A stretch of DNA of 64,000 bases. Source: an uncultured Eubacteriales bacterium. Its GTDB lineage: Bacteria; Bacillota; Clostridia; Christensenellales; CAG-138. Positions 50,972-60,682 of this stretch are shown in pieces. The stretch is from assembly GCA_900544965.1 (NCBI GenBank), contig UQXE01000003.1, forward strand, positions 1-64,000, in the 5' to 3' direction. The notes beneath the pieces were generated by a model, which searched no databases, was not told the origin of the DNA, and saw only the letters and a list, made by a program, of their open reading frames with translations. Position numbers and translations under genes: made by a program. Position 1 is the first letter of the stretch. Each line of letters opens with the position of its first letter.

Positions 50972-52300
50972 TCAAAACTCCCTGTCCTCCACGGCCTTGT
51001 TGTCAAACCTGGTGTACTCGCCCCTCCATATCAGTTCCACCGTTCCGGTCGGACCATTCCTGTGCTTGGCTAAGATTATTTCCGCAGTATTGTCGTCCGT
51101 TTCCTCATATACGGCGGCCCTGTATATAAGCATTACGATATCGGCGTCCTGTTCAATTGAGCCGCTCTCCCTCAGGTGCGCCATAGTGGGCTTTACCTTG
51201 TGCGCCGCCCTTGACAGCTGGGAAAGCAGCAGTATCGGAACATCCAGCTCGCGCGCAAGTATCTTGAGCGACCTGGTAAGCTCGGATATCTCCTGAACGC
51301 GGTTGTCCCCTCCTTTTTTAGTTTTCATAAGCTGGAGGTAGTCTATAACAACCATGTCAAGGCCGCTGCGCGCCTTTAGCCTTCTGCATTTTGAACGGAT
51401 CTCGGCAACGGATATGTTGGCCGTATCGTCAATAAAGATCTTGGCGTCGGAAAGCGGCAGAAGCGTTTCCGCCAGTCTGATGAGCTCATCCTCGCCCGTT
51501 TCCCCCCTTCTCAGGGCCTGCATGTCTACCAGCGCCTCCGAGCTCATCAATCGTATGACAAGCTGCTCACGCGACATTTCAAGGCTGAAGATAACCACGG
51601 TTTTGTTACCTCGAAGCGCCGCGTTTGAAGCTATATTCAGCGCTAAGGCGGTTTTTCCCATCGAAGGCCTGCCCGCAACGATAACAAGGTCGCTCTTCTG
51701 CATTCCGGACGTGAGCTTGTCCAAATCGACAAATCCGGTTGGGACGCCGGTTATGCTGCCCTTAAGACGCATCATCTCGCCTATGCGGCTGTAGCTTTCA
51801 TGTACGGTAGCCTGTATCGGCAGAAGCGTGTCGGCGTTCTTTCTCATGGATATGTTGAAAATGCGCCGCTCCGCGTCGTCCAGCATCGCTTCAATTTCCT
51901 TCTTGCCTTCTGACGCGTCCTTTGTTATCTCGCTTCCGGCAAACATCAGGCGCCTCATAATGCTGCGCTCTTCAACAATTTTTATATAATATTGCACGTT
52001 TGCGGACGCGGGGGTAAACAGCGACAACTCGGTTATGTATTCTATCCCCCCCACGTTCTCGGTCTGGCCAAGACGGTCCAGCTCCTCCATAAGGGTTACA
52101 ACGTCCACGACCCCGTTTTTTTTCTGTATAGCAGCCATAGCTGAAAAGATCCGGCGGTGCTGGGCCAGATAAAAATCATCCTCGCCCAGCGTCTCCGCCG
52201 CCAGATCCACCGCCTCGCGCGAAAGCATCATGCTGCCCAGCACGGATTTTTCCGCCTCTATGCTGAATGGTATCGCCTGTCTGCCGTCCTGCTGCTCCAA
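50972..52300 (-). CDS. dnaB: Replicative DNA helicase
   Basis: A 442-residue hexameric helicase (called DnaC in Bacillus). The N-terminal domain (IPFSIEAEKSVLGSMML) is followed by a linker and the RecA-like domain: Walker A AGRPSMGKTALAL (about residue 205), FSLEMSREQLVIRLMSSE, and Walker B VVIDYLQLM (about 310). I placed the start at TTG 52300, because GGAGG lies nine bases upstream; the ATG further upstream would add residues that do not fit the family. It follows rplI in the expected order, though a terminator-like hairpin sits between them. Confidence 0.94.
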   Translation of the reverse strand: MEQQDGRQAIPFSIEAEKSVLGSMMLSREAVDLAAETLGEDDFYLAQHRRIFSAMAAIQKKNGVVDVVTLMEELDRLGQTENVGGIEYITELSLFTPASANVQYYIKIVEERSIMRRLMFAGSEITKDASEGKKEIEAMLDDAERRIFNISMRKNADTLLPIQATVHESYSRIGEMMRLKGSITGVPTGFVDLDKLTSGMQKSDLVIVAGRPSMGKTALALNIASNAALRGNKTVVIFSLEMSREQLVIRLMSSEALVDMQALRRGETGEDELIRLAETLLPLSDAKIFIDDTANISVAEIRSKCRRLKARSGLDMVVIDYLQLMKTKKGGDNRVQEISELTRSLKILARELDVPILLLSQLSRAAHKVKPTMAHLRESGSIEQDADIVMLIYRAAVYEETDDNTAEIILAKHRNGPTGTVELIWRGEYTRFDNKAVEDREF

Positions 52301-52405
52301 TGCTTCATTCCTCCGTAAAATGCGCCGGCCTAACCGCCCGCGTCCCAATTCATGCAATCGGTATGGGATATCGTAACCGCGTCCGCCGCGCCGTCCAAAG
52401 GGCAG

Positions 52406-52428
52406 AAAAGGCGCCGGCGGCGCCTTTT
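52406..52428 (-). terminator. Hairpin between rplI and dnaB
   Basis: A perfect ten-base stem, AAAAGGCGCC pairing with GGCGCCTTTT, with a three-base loop; the minus-strand tail includes TTTTCTG. It may stop or attenuate transcription from rplI into dnaB. Confidence 0.6.
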
Positions 52429-52525
52429 GGTATCCCTGACAGGATAGCCCTTAAAGTAAAGCCCCTTGCATTATAATAAGTTAACCGCTCAATCAGCAGC
52501 CCTTTAGCAAAGCGCTTGCATCCCT

Positions 52526-52981
52526 CTACTCCGGCTTGGATGGAAGCACCTCTACCTTGAATTTCGCGGCCGCGTCCTCATACATGTGCGCCCTAACGTT
52601 TACAATGCCAAGGCTGCGTATGGGTTCGTCAAGATAAATCTTCTTCTTGTCGATTTCAATGTCAAACTGTTCCTTTAATGCCTCTGAAATCTCCTTGTTG
52701 GTTACGGAGCCAAACAGGCGTCCATTTTCACCGGCCTTGGAATATACCCTCACGGTCAGGCCGCTCATGTCGTCCGCAAGTTCGCGCGCGCGCTTGCGCT
52801 GCATATCCTTTCTATGCTGGGCCGCACGCTTGCTGATGTTGGCCGCGTTTATCGACTGCGCGTCGGCGGGGATGGCTAAGCCCTTTGGAATGAGGAAATT
52901 GCGGGCGTAACCATCGCTTACGTTTACAATGTCGCCCGCCTTGCCGCTGCCTTTGACGTCCTGCTGCAATAGAACTTTCAT
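52526..52981 (-). CDS. rplI: 50S ribosomal protein L9
   Basis: A 151-residue ribosomal protein with the standard N-terminus (KVLLQQDVKGSGKAGDIVNV), then SDGYARNFLIPKGLAIPA, the long connecting helix and the C-terminal domain starting near residue 80 (GRLFGSVTNKEISEAL). The start has AAAGGAGG upstream. It lies 90 bases after gdpP and before dnaB. Confidence 0.97.
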   Translation of the reverse strand: MKVLLQQDVKGSGKAGDIVNVSDGYARNFLIPKGLAIPADAQSINAANISKRAAQHRKDMQRKRARELADDMSGLTVRVYSKAGENGRLFGSVTNKEISEALKEQFDIEIDKKKIYLDEPIRSLGIVNVRAHMYEDAAAKFKVEVLPSKPE

Positions 52982-53071
52982 TGTGCGTATCCTCCTTTAA
53001 TATAGTAATCGTAGTTTAACATATGAGTCAAGCCCCTGACCGCTCCCTTGAGTTTTGAGCTGACCTGTATA

Positions 53072-55024
53072 TCATTTATCTATTGGGTTTTCGTTAAAAT
53101 ATTCGTTAATGCTTGACTTTAGCTCCTTAATAGCGTCGGTCATTGAAGCGCCCTTGAGCTGCGCGCCGGCAACCGTAAGATGCCCGCCGCCGCCCAGCTT
53201 TTCAAGGATGAGCTGCACGTTTATATTGCCAATGCTCCTGCCGCTTATTATTATGGCGTCCTTCCCGTATGAAAGGACAAATGACGCCCGGATTCCCTTT
53301 ATTGAAATCAGCTCGTCGGACGCCTGCGCAGCTATAAGGCCCGCATTCTTCACATCCTCGGGGCATACTGATATTGCCACGCCGTCCTTTTGAAGCTCGG
53401 CGCTCTGAACTACCCTGGCGCGGTCTTTATAGGTGCTCATATCGTCCTGGAACATCAGCTTCACAGCCCTTATATCCGCTCCATTGCGCCTGAGGTAGCT
53501 CGCCGCGTCAAAGGTCCTCGAGCCGGTGTTGAACGCGAACCTCTTGGTGTCCACAGTGATCCCCGCAAGCAGAGTGCCGCATTCAAAGGCGGTTGGGCGC
53601 AGGTTTTCGTCGAAATACTGCATTATTTCCGTAACCATTTCGCACGCGGACGACGCTCCGGCCTCAAGATAGTTGAGCGTGGCGTCGGCAATCGAGTCCA
53701 CGGCGCGCCTGTGATGGTCGATAACCACGGTTTTCCCCGCGCGCTTTAAGAGCTCGGAGGACATAACGGATCCCTCCCGCTGGGTGTCGACCACTATAAG
53801 CACCGAGCCTTCCCTGAGCATCTCCATCGCCCTGTCAGGCGTTTTTACAAGATCGTTATACGCCGGCGTTGAGCGCATGGTGACGAGCGCGGTCTCTATC
53901 ATTGAGTTTGATTCGTCCAGCACAAAGTATGCGCGCTTGTCTATATGCCTGGCGCAGCGCATGAGTCCAAGCGTCGCACCCATGCAGTCCATGTCCGGAT
54001 TGCGGTGTCCCATTATATAAATATCAGTGGCGTTCTCCATCATCTGGCGGAGCGCTTTAGCGAACAGCCTGGTCTTAACCTTTGAACTCTTTGTAGTAAC
54101 CTGCCGCTTGCCTCCGTAAAACGCATACGTCGCCCCGCGCTTTACCACAGCCTGGTCTCCGCCGCGGCCAAGGGCAAGCTCCATCGCCAGCCTGGCCGAT
54201 TCGTCGGAGGCCAGTATCCTATCCGCTTCGCCCACCGCTATCGAAAGGGTTACCGGCAGCGGCGTGCCTGTGTTGATATCGCGGATTGATTCAAGGATAG
54301 GAAAACGGTTTTTCTCTACTTCCCTTAGAAAGCTGGATTCAAACACCATCATGAACTTGGTGTTGTCATAACGGCGGTATATGCCCTCGACGCTTTGTGT
54401 AAACTCAGCTATCTTCTGCTCAACCTCCACCATTACGGCTGACCTGCGGAACTGCTTGTCAGCGATAAGATCGTCGTAATTATCGACATATATAAGCGCT
54501 ACTATCGGCACGCGCTCTTCGAAGATCCTTGAATAGTGCAGCGCCTCGGTCCTGTCTATCCAATACTGAAAGGTAAGCCTGCGCGGGCCTGAGTTGCGCC
54601 GTTCAACGGGTATGTTGAACAGCTGGAAGCTGCGGCCGCCATACTCGCATACCTGCGCCTGGTTGGGCGTCTGCGGATTGAGGTCTGAAACTATGTCCGT
54701 TATACGGGAACCGCTGTAGAGTCTCTTGAACGAGCTGTTGCTCCATATGATACGCCCGTCGTTACCGAAAATCAGGCATGGTACGTTAAGGTCGTTTATT
54801 ATCCTGGCGGACGCTATGGAGTTTTGGTTGAAGATATCGTCATACTCGTCGGCGATTGACCGCCTGTAAAGCTTTATGCCAAAGAGCGCCGCCAGCGCGG
54901 CAGCCGCTCCCAGCGCCACAAATGCCAGCGCGATTATGTAGTGACCGTAGGCTGCCAAAAGCGCCGCTCCAGCGGCTATCAGCGCAAACATAGGTATTAA
55001 GGACGGTACAATCAGTTTTTTCAT
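53072..55024 (-). CDS. gdpP: Cyclic-di-AMP phosphodiesterase GdpP
   Basis: A 650-residue membrane-bound enzyme: two N-terminal spans (about residues 8-50), a PAS-like domain, a degenerate GGDEF domain (GRGGDQAVVK at about 293) and a C-terminal DHH/DHHA1 phosphodiesterase with DIYIMGHRNPDMDCMGATLG (about 335), DHHRRAVD (about 416) and GGGGHLTVAGAQ (about 613). It hydrolyses c-di-AMP to pApA and so sets wall and potassium homeostasis. The degenerate GGDEF domain is a known feature of this family. An ATG at 55024 is used; a TTG two codons upstream is possible. It heads gdpP-rplI-dnaB. Confidence 0.95.
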   Translation of the reverse strand: MKKLIVPSLIPMFALIAAGAALLAAYGHYIIALAFVALGAAAALAALFGIKLYRRSIADEYDDIFNQNSIASARIINDLNVPCLIFGNDGRIIWSNSSFKRLYSGSRITDIVSDLNPQTPNQAQVCEYGGRSFQLFNIPVERRNSGPRRLTFQYWIDRTEALHYSRIFEERVPIVALIYVDNYDDLIADKQFRRSAVMVEVEQKIAEFTQSVEGIYRRYDNTKFMMVFESSFLREVEKNRFPILESIRDINTGTPLPVTLSIAVGEADRILASDESARLAMELALGRGGDQAVVKRGATYAFYGGKRQVTTKSSKVKTRLFAKALRQMMENATDIYIMGHRNPDMDCMGATLGLMRCARHIDKRAYFVLDESNSMIETALVTMRSTPAYNDLVKTPDRAMEMLREGSVLIVVDTQREGSVMSSELLKRAGKTVVIDHHRRAVDSIADATLNYLEAGASSACEMVTEIMQYFDENLRPTAFECGTLLAGITVDTKRFAFNTGSRTFDAASYLRRNGADIRAVKLMFQDDMSTYKDRARVVQSAELQKDGVAISVCPEDVKNAGLIAAQASDELISIKGIRASFVLSYGKDAIIISGRSIGNINVQLILEKLGGGGHLTVAGAQLKGASMTDAIKELKSSINEYFNENPIDK

Positions 55025-55132
55025 AGACAAACGGCCGCTTTCATAAATAAACGATCTAAAAATCGCCTTCTTTCCATTTTAAGGCTTAAAGGTTTAAATA
55101 TCAAGTATAAATAGGGCTGAGCAGAGACGAAA

Positions 55133-56171
55133 CTGCAGGATTACAGTATATGAAGAAAAGAGAAGAAGGATTTGCGCCAATCGGTATTGCAGGTTTATGG
55201 AGCTAAGCAATGGCCCAAAGGAGGTGTAAACCCTCATGGCCGCTGCTGTAGCATAGGACATGAAGTACCGGCAATCCCCCGTTTGCTACGCTCTGAAATA
55301 TGGCATAACCAAAGCATCCAGGAAGTATAGCCGCGCGAGTTCAACCATTTGCTTGTGGCTGTCAAGATACGGTGGAATGATCGGATCCCTGGCTTGCCGG
55401 TCCAAGCGCCCACATTTCCATCCAAATGGGCACGCCGGGGCTGAGTTGAAACGCATAGGATACGCGGCCGAGGAATTCAGGGCTGGACCTGGCCGATTGT
55501 GATTTAAACTGCGCAGCAGAGGCTATACCAGCTTTCCCGAAAGCCCGTATTGAGTGCTCAAACGAATGGGCCGAGGAGCAGGAGTGCTTTGCCCCCGTAA
55601 GCGTCCAGATGCCAAAGCCTTGTGAGCCCGTCAATAGCGGTGTATTGATACAGCTTCTTACCGTTTTGAAAGCAGGCCTGGGCAACTTAACATCTATCCG
55701 GACACGCTGTACTGGACAGGTCGTCTGTTCGTAGGGGTTTAGCTTATAAGTCAGCCTTGGAGGCATTTAAGCCATCCCCACTTTGAAAAGCCATGCGCCT
55801 TCTTAAAAAACAGGATTTCACGGAGGACTGTGTGCAGACGGATAATGGTTTTGAATTCATCAACCATTTCGACCATTACACTTGAGAACTGGTTACTCCA
55901 TTTAAACGAGCCGCTGCCCAACTGGAAATCCGCCGCCACCTCATCCGGCCATATGCGCCCCGCGGCAACGGCAAGGCGGAACGCGGCCGCCGCGATGACC
56001 AGCGCCGCTTGTGCAATTCTTTCACGTTCCACCCGTTTGCCGGCTTCGACGCGCAAGCCCGCTTGTGTATTTAACCGCCTCCAATAACCGTGACGCGCGT
56101 CCTTTACAGGATAGCTCACGCTATGCTTTTCTTCGTGCCTATACTGTCCAACATGTTTGACAATCCTACAG
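55133..56171. mobile_element. Decayed IS481-like insertion sequence with an internal inversion
   Basis: About 1.04 kb bordered by short inverted repeats: CTGCAGGATT at 55133 and AATCCTACAG at 56162-56171 (one mismatch). It contains pieces of one DDE transposase gene. The N-terminal and C-terminal parts read on the plus strand; the central part, about 55571-55765, reads on the minus strand. That arrangement is best explained by an inversion of some 195 bp inside the element. Length fits IS481-group elements. Confidence 0.7.
55260..56130 (+). pseudogene. IS481-like DDE transposase, rearranged remnant
   Basis: Part 1 (plus, from ATG 55260): MKYRQSPVCYALKYGITKAS with the helix-turn-helix, then LACRSKRPHFHPNGH, then, after a stop, FKLRSRGYTSFPESP and VLKRMG. 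Part 2 (minus, about 55765-55571): NPYEQTTCPVQRVRIDVK, containing the first catalytic Asp (55692-55694), then KKLYQYTAIDGLTR. Part 3 (plus, from about 55775): CVQTDNGFEF with the second Asp (55841-55843), then LIRPYAPRGNGKAER with the catalytic Glu (55979-55981), and SNNRDARPLQ near the end. Stops and frameshifts interrupt every part. It cannot make an active transposase. Confidence 0.8.
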
Positions 56172-56269
56172 AAACCAGCGTTTTTCTACACATGCACGCA
56201 TTTGTTATCCCGCAAGCATTAACCTGAAACAGAGTAAAGACCCGAAGCCAACAGGCCTTTAGCGTACGC

Positions 56270-56962
56270 CTACTTGTGCTGTCGGGAATTGGCCCGCTTT
56301 ACCTTCTTATATATAGACTGCATTTCCAGATCGAGTTCGGCACTCTTTTCCGCGCATTCCCTAAGCTGTTCACGCAGCTTTTCGGATACGTCCGAGTCCG
56401 ACTTATAGCGCAGCTGGTGCTCCAGGCTTGCCCAAAAATCCATGGCTATCGTGCGTATCTGTATCTCAACCGGCACATGCTCCGTCCTGTCGGACATGAA
56501 AACCGGAACATCCATAACCAGATGGAGGCTTCTGTACCCGTTTGGCTTAGGTTCGCGGATATAGTCGCTCATGCGCAGCAGCTTGATATCGGACTGGTTT
56601 GTAAGCATCCGCGCAATTTCATATATATCCTCAATGTAGTTGCACACTACCCTGACGCCCGCAATATCCGTGAGGTTTTCCCTGACAGACCGTATGGTCA
56701 CCGGAAGCTGCCGGCGTTTGAGCTTTTCTATGGTGCTGGGCAGGGATTTAAGCCTGCTTTCTATCCTATGTATCGGATTATGCGAATACCTTACGTTAAA
56801 TTCCTCATCCAAAATTTCAAGCTTTGTTGTAATCTCGCGTATGCCGGCCTTATATATCTGCTGCATCTCAATATAGCCCTGAAGTTCGCCTATGCGCTCA
56901 CTGACGGCCTTAGCGTCCGTGTTTTCGGGAAGTAACATGCTTTTCAGCTTTGGAATGCTCAT
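56270..56962 (-). CDS. Small alarmone synthetase (RelA/SpoT domain)
   Basis: A 230-residue single-domain (p)ppGpp synthetase of the RelQ/YjbM type. The synthetase motifs are IHRIESRLKSLPSTIEKLKR near residue 63, DIAGVRVVCNYIEDIYEI near residue 94, KPNGYRSLHLVMDVPVF near residue 140 and EIQIRTIAMDFWASLEHQL near residue 167. The His-Asp hydrolase domain, TGS and ACT domains of full RelA are absent. It transfers pyrophosphate from ATP to GDP/GTP under stress. I used ATG 56962, eight bases after AGGGG. It is monocistronic. Confidence 0.9.
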   Translation of the reverse strand: MSIPKLKSMLLPENTDAKAVSERIGELQGYIEMQQIYKAGIREITTKLEILDEEFNVRYSHNPIHRIESRLKSLPSTIEKLKRRQLPVTIRSVRENLTDIAGVRVVCNYIEDIYEIARMLTNQSDIKLLRMSDYIREPKPNGYRSLHLVMDVPVFMSDRTEHVPVEIQIRTIAMDFWASLEHQLRYKSDSDVSEKLREQLRECAEKSAELDLEMQSIYKKVKRANSRQHK

Positions 56963-57240
56963 TTGCAATGCCCCTATCTTTATAGTTTAGGTTTGTAATT
57001 CATTGTATAACGATTATAGTTAAGCTTAAACCGCGTTTCTGGGTACATTGTGACATTCGGGTGAAAAAGAGTAGCACGCATGTAAAATGCCGCCAAACAA
57101 AAAGCGCGGCGCGCATGCAGATATCTCAAACCTCTTCGGCGCGGCGCTGGCGCTATCGTTGACCGATATTAGTAAATAGCCGAAATAAGAACAACTAAAT
57201 TATCAGGAATAGGATAATACTAATTTCGCGAGGTGATATT

Positions 57241-58236
57241 TTGCAGTTTACAGAAGTATATTTTGAACCACACAGCCTTGATTACGATTTGGGGAAAAAG
57301 CTTAGGAAGGATTTTGCGCACCTCCCGTGGATTCCTGTGGAAAGCCATAACCGTATCCCCGAGCTGACGCAAAGGAGCAACAGGGATTTTCCCGCTATGA
57401 AAAGGTATTTAATCATAGGCACGAGAAAAACCCATAAATACATTGAGAACCATAAGATATCCGATTATCTGGTGCCCTTTACATCCTCAGGCTGCACGGC
57501 AATGTGCCTGTACTGCTATCTGGTATGCAATTACAATAAATGCTCATATTTAAGGCTGTTCGTAAACCGTGAACAGATGCTGGAGCGGCTTATACGCACG
57601 TCCAAAAAAGCGAATGTGCCGCCGACATTCGAGGTAGGTTCCAACAGCGATCTCATATTGGAAAACACAATAACAAACAACCTGGAATGGCTCATACCGG
57701 AGTTTGCCAAAAACGGCGCGGGCAGCATTACGTTTCCTACAAAGTTTGATATGGTTGACCCTCTGCTCACTCTTGACCACCGGCAAAAAACGGTATTTCG
57801 AATGAGCGTAAATCCGGATTGGATAATAGGCCATGTTGAGCTTGGCACCTCTTCGCTTAACCAGCGCATCGAGGCGGTAAATAAGATGTGCGACGCGGGC
57901 TATCCGTGCGGAATACTGATAGCCCCCGTAATACTGTGCGACGACTGGGTTGGCAAGTACGGCCAGCTTATAGACGTACTCAGCACGGGTTTAAGCGAAA
58001 AGGTAAAGCGGCAGCTCTTTATTGAGATAATCTTTATGACCTATAGCTATGTTCACAGGGCGATAAACAGCGAAGCCTTCCCAAACGCGGCCAGCCTGTA
58101 CGATGGGGAGCTTATGACGGGCAAGGGCAGGGGCAAGTATAGTTATAAAAAGGATGCCCGTCTGCCGGCCGAGGCCTTTTTAAAGGAAAGGATAGCCGAA
58201 AGGCTTCCTGAGGCGAGGATAGCCTATATATGCTGA
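57241..58236 (+). CDS. splB: Spore photoproduct lyase
   Basis: A 331-residue radical-SAM enzyme. The cluster motif is SGCTAMCLYCYLVCNYNKC near residue 82 (CxxxCxxC). It uses SAM to split the spore photoproduct (5-thyminyl-5,6-dihydrothymine) in germinating spores. Other conserved parts: FTSSGC, PTFEVGSNSDLILEN, RMSVNPDWII and the late ...EIIFMTYSYVHRAIN. The start is TTG 57241, seven bases after GAGGTG. An ATG in this frame would lose the conserved N-terminus. Confidence 0.93.
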   Translation: MQFTEVYFEPHSLDYDLGKKLRKDFAHLPWIPVESHNRIPELTQRSNRDFPAMKRYLIIGTRKTHKYIENHKISDYLVPFTSSGCTAMCLYCYLVCNYNKCSYLRLFVNREQMLERLIRTSKKANVPPTFEVGSNSDLILENTITNNLEWLIPEFAKNGAGSITFPTKFDMVDPLLTLDHRQKTVFRMSVNPDWIIGHVELGTSSLNQRIEAVNKMCDAGYPCGILIAPVILCDDWVGKYGQLIDVLSTGLSEKVKRQLFIEIIFMTYSYVHRAINSEAFPNAASLYDGELMTGKGRGKYSYKKDARLPAEAFLKERIAERLPEARIAYIC

Positions 58237-58401
58237 CGAGGATTTGGTAATATCCATGCCGCCTATCTGCTATCAATTCTTTACAGCACGCGGATTAATG
58301 CTAAATCACTGTAATACAGCGCCGGCGGCATAGCGGGATAGGCGCGTGGAAAAGCTATAAACAGGTTTAACCCTGTCCAGAAAACTTAAGGAGGCGATTT
58401 T

Positions 58402-60468
58402 ATGGATAATAATGACACACCCAACAGCCTGATAGATGAAAAATCCCCATACCTGCTTCAGCATGCGTATAACCCTGTCAAGTGGTATCCATGGGGCGTT
58501 GAAGCCTTTGAAAGGGCAAGGCAGTTTGACAGGCCCGTGTTTGTGTCAATCGGGTACAGCACCTGTCATTGGTGTCATGTAATGGCCCATGAATCCTTTG
58601 AGGACGTTGAAGTTGCGAAGCTGCTCAACGAATACTTTATATGCGTGAAGGTTGACCGTGAGGAGCGGCCCGACGTGGATTCCGTATACATGAGCGTATG
58701 CCAGGCGGTGACAGGATCCGGCGGGTGGCCGCTTACGATAATAATGGACGCTGATCAAAGGCCGTTTTTCGCCGGCACTTATATACCCAAAAGGAGCAAA
58801 TTCGGAGTCGTGGGCCTGATGGAGCTTTTGCCGGCCATTTGGGAGCGCTGGACGCATAACAGGGACGGCCTTACCTCAATCGGGGATCAGATATGCGCCT
58901 ATCTAAACCAAGAGCGGACCAAAACGGGCGGAAATGGGAACGAAGATCCCATAATGTTTGTTAAATCGGCATACAGGCAGCTTAACTCGATGTTTGATGA
59001 AAAAAACGGCGGTTTCGGCGTGGCGCCGAAGTTCCCAACGCCCCATCAGCTGTTATTCCTCATAAAATATTATCAGCTTGAAAATGACAGCCGCGCGCTT
59101 GAGATGGCCGTTAAAACGCTTGAGCAGATGTACCGCGGAGGCATATTTGACCATATAGGCGGCGGATTTTCACGCTACTCAACCGATGCGCGCTGGCTTG
59201 TGCCGCACTTTGAAAAAATGCTTTACGACAACGCGCTGTTAGGTCTTGCCTATTCTGAAACCTATGCCGTAACCAACGACGGGTTTTATAGGGACGTCGC
59301 CTGCCGTACCTTTGACTATGTTTTAAGGGAATTGACCGACAGCGAGGGCGGCTTTTACTGTGCCCAGGACGCGGACAGCGAGGGAAGCGAGGGTAAATAC
59401 TACCTCTTTACTCCAGGCGAAGTCAAGGAAGCGCTTGGAAATGAGGGTGGAAAAAGCTTCTGCAGCTTATACGGAATAACCAACAGGGGCAATTTTGAGG
59501 GAAAGTCTATACCAAATCTGCTGGACAGGCAGGATTACCGCGTGGGTAATGGCGATATGGACGCGCTTATAAAGGCGCTGTATGATTACCGGCTTAATCG
59601 GACCAGCCTTCATAAGGACGACAAGGAGCTGGCCTCCTGGAACGCGCTTATGATAGCGTCGCTTGCGCGTTCATCCGTGACGCTTGACAGGGAAAGCTAT
59701 CTTGATGCGTCAAAATCGGCTCAGACCATGTTTGAAAAGCGTTTTGTCACGGATGCAGGGAGGCTGCGCCTGAGGTGGAGGGACGGCGAAGCGGCATATG
59801 ACGGCCATTTGGACGACTACGCGTTTTACGCATGGGCGCTTTTGGAGCTGTACCGGGCGACCTATGATGTGAAATACCTGGCAAGGGCCGTAAGCATTTC
59901 CAAAGGTATGGTTTCAGAGTTTTATGACGCAAACGACGGAGGCTTTTATCTATACGCCAAGGGCGCCGAACAGCTCATCAGCAGGCCCAAGGAGACGTAT
60001 GACGGGGCGATGCCCTCGGGAAACTCCGTAGCTGCGCTGGTGTTAAACAGGCTGTGGAGGCTCACGGGGGACAGCGCATGGCTTGATATATCGCAGGCGC
60101 ATATGAACTATATATATGGGGCTATGGGCGATTATCCGGCTGGGAATACCTTTGCGCTGCTCGCGGCAATGGAGGTTTCATATCCATCATGGGACCTGCT
60201 ATGCGCCTGTGCGGAGGGGAACGTCGATGATGATTTAAGGGATTTGCTAAAGACAGTTACTCCAAATATAAACATAACCGTAAAGAACCCGCTCAATGAA
60301 AGGGAGATTGCAGCTGTCGCGCCATATACCGCAAACTATCCCCTGCCCGAAAAGGGGGGCCGTAATACATACTACCTGTGCAGGGATGGGGCATGTAAGC
60401 CGCCCTGCGGCATTGAAGCGCTTGCGGACATATTGAAGGATAGAAAGAGGGCCGAAACAATGGCGTAG
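58402..60468 (+). CDS. DUF255 protein, thioredoxin-like plus glycosidase-like fold (YyaL)
   Basis: A 688-residue protein. The N-terminal thioredoxin-like domain has SIGYSTCHWCHVMAHESF with the CxxC site (about residue 54), SPYLLQHAYNPVKWYPWG upstream and EERPDVDSVYM after it. The rest is an (alpha/alpha)6-barrel-like region related to AGE/N-acylglucosamine 2-epimerase-type folds, with GGGFSRYSTDARWLVPHFEKM and GGFYCAQDADSEG. The family is widespread (human SPATA20); its role is unknown. It has AGGAGG before the start and its own terminator after it. Confidence 0.9.
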   Translation: MDNNDTPNSLIDEKSPYLLQHAYNPVKWYPWGVEAFERARQFDRPVFVSIGYSTCHWCHVMAHESFEDVEVAKLLNEYFICVKVDREERPDVDSVYMSVCQAVTGSGGWPLTIIMDADQRPFFAGTYIPKRSKFGVVGLMELLPAIWERWTHNRDGLTSIGDQICAYLNQERTKTGGNGNEDPIMFVKSAYRQLNSMFDEKNGGFGVAPKFPTPHQLLFLIKYYQLENDSRALEMAVKTLEQMYRGGIFDHIGGGFSRYSTDARWLVPHFEKMLYDNALLGLAYSETYAVTNDGFYRDVACRTFDYVLRELTDSEGGFYCAQDADSEGSEGKYYLFTPGEVKEALGNEGGKSFCSLYGITNRGNFEGKSIPNLLDRQDYRVGNGDMDALIKALYDYRLNRTSLHKDDKELASWNALMIASLARSSVTLDRESYLDASKSAQTMFEKRFVTDAGRLRLRWRDGEAAYDGHLDDYAFYAWALLELYRATYDVKYLARAVSISKGMVSEFYDANDGGFYLYAKGAEQLISRPKETYDGAMPSGNSVAALVLNRLWRLTGDSAWLDISQAHMNYIYGAMGDYPAGNTFALLAAMEVSYPSWDLLCACAEGNVDDDLRDLLKTVTPNINITVKNPLNEREIAAVAPYTANYPLPEKGGRNTYYLCRDGACKPPCGIEALADILKDRKRAETMA

Positions 60469-60509
60469 CGCCGTCAACCGCATTCGGCAGGCCGGGGCGG
60501 CTGGGAGGA

Positions 60510-60543
60510 AAGCGGCATAGCCGGCTTAACGGCGGCCGCTTTT
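60510..60543 (+). terminator. Terminator after the DUF255 gene
   Basis: AAGCGGC pairs with GCCGCTT across an 18-base loop with an inner GCCGGC/GGCGGC region, followed by TTTATTGG. Confidence 0.65.
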
Positions 60544-60682
60544 ATTGGCTGCAAATCCGCCCGTGAAAAGCGGCTCTACCATCCGTAGAGCAATTCTACC
60601 GGGCATACTTTGATTTTTAGCTCCATTGAATGTAGAATCAGCACAGGGGCAGGTTATTGCCGCATGGAAGGTAGGATGAGAT

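Noticed and set aside
55362..55766. Minus-strand 134-codon gene
   Set aside because: Only its first part (KLNPYEQTTCPVQRVRIDVK) is meaningful, and that belongs to the inverted segment of the transposase relic. The rest is off-frame.
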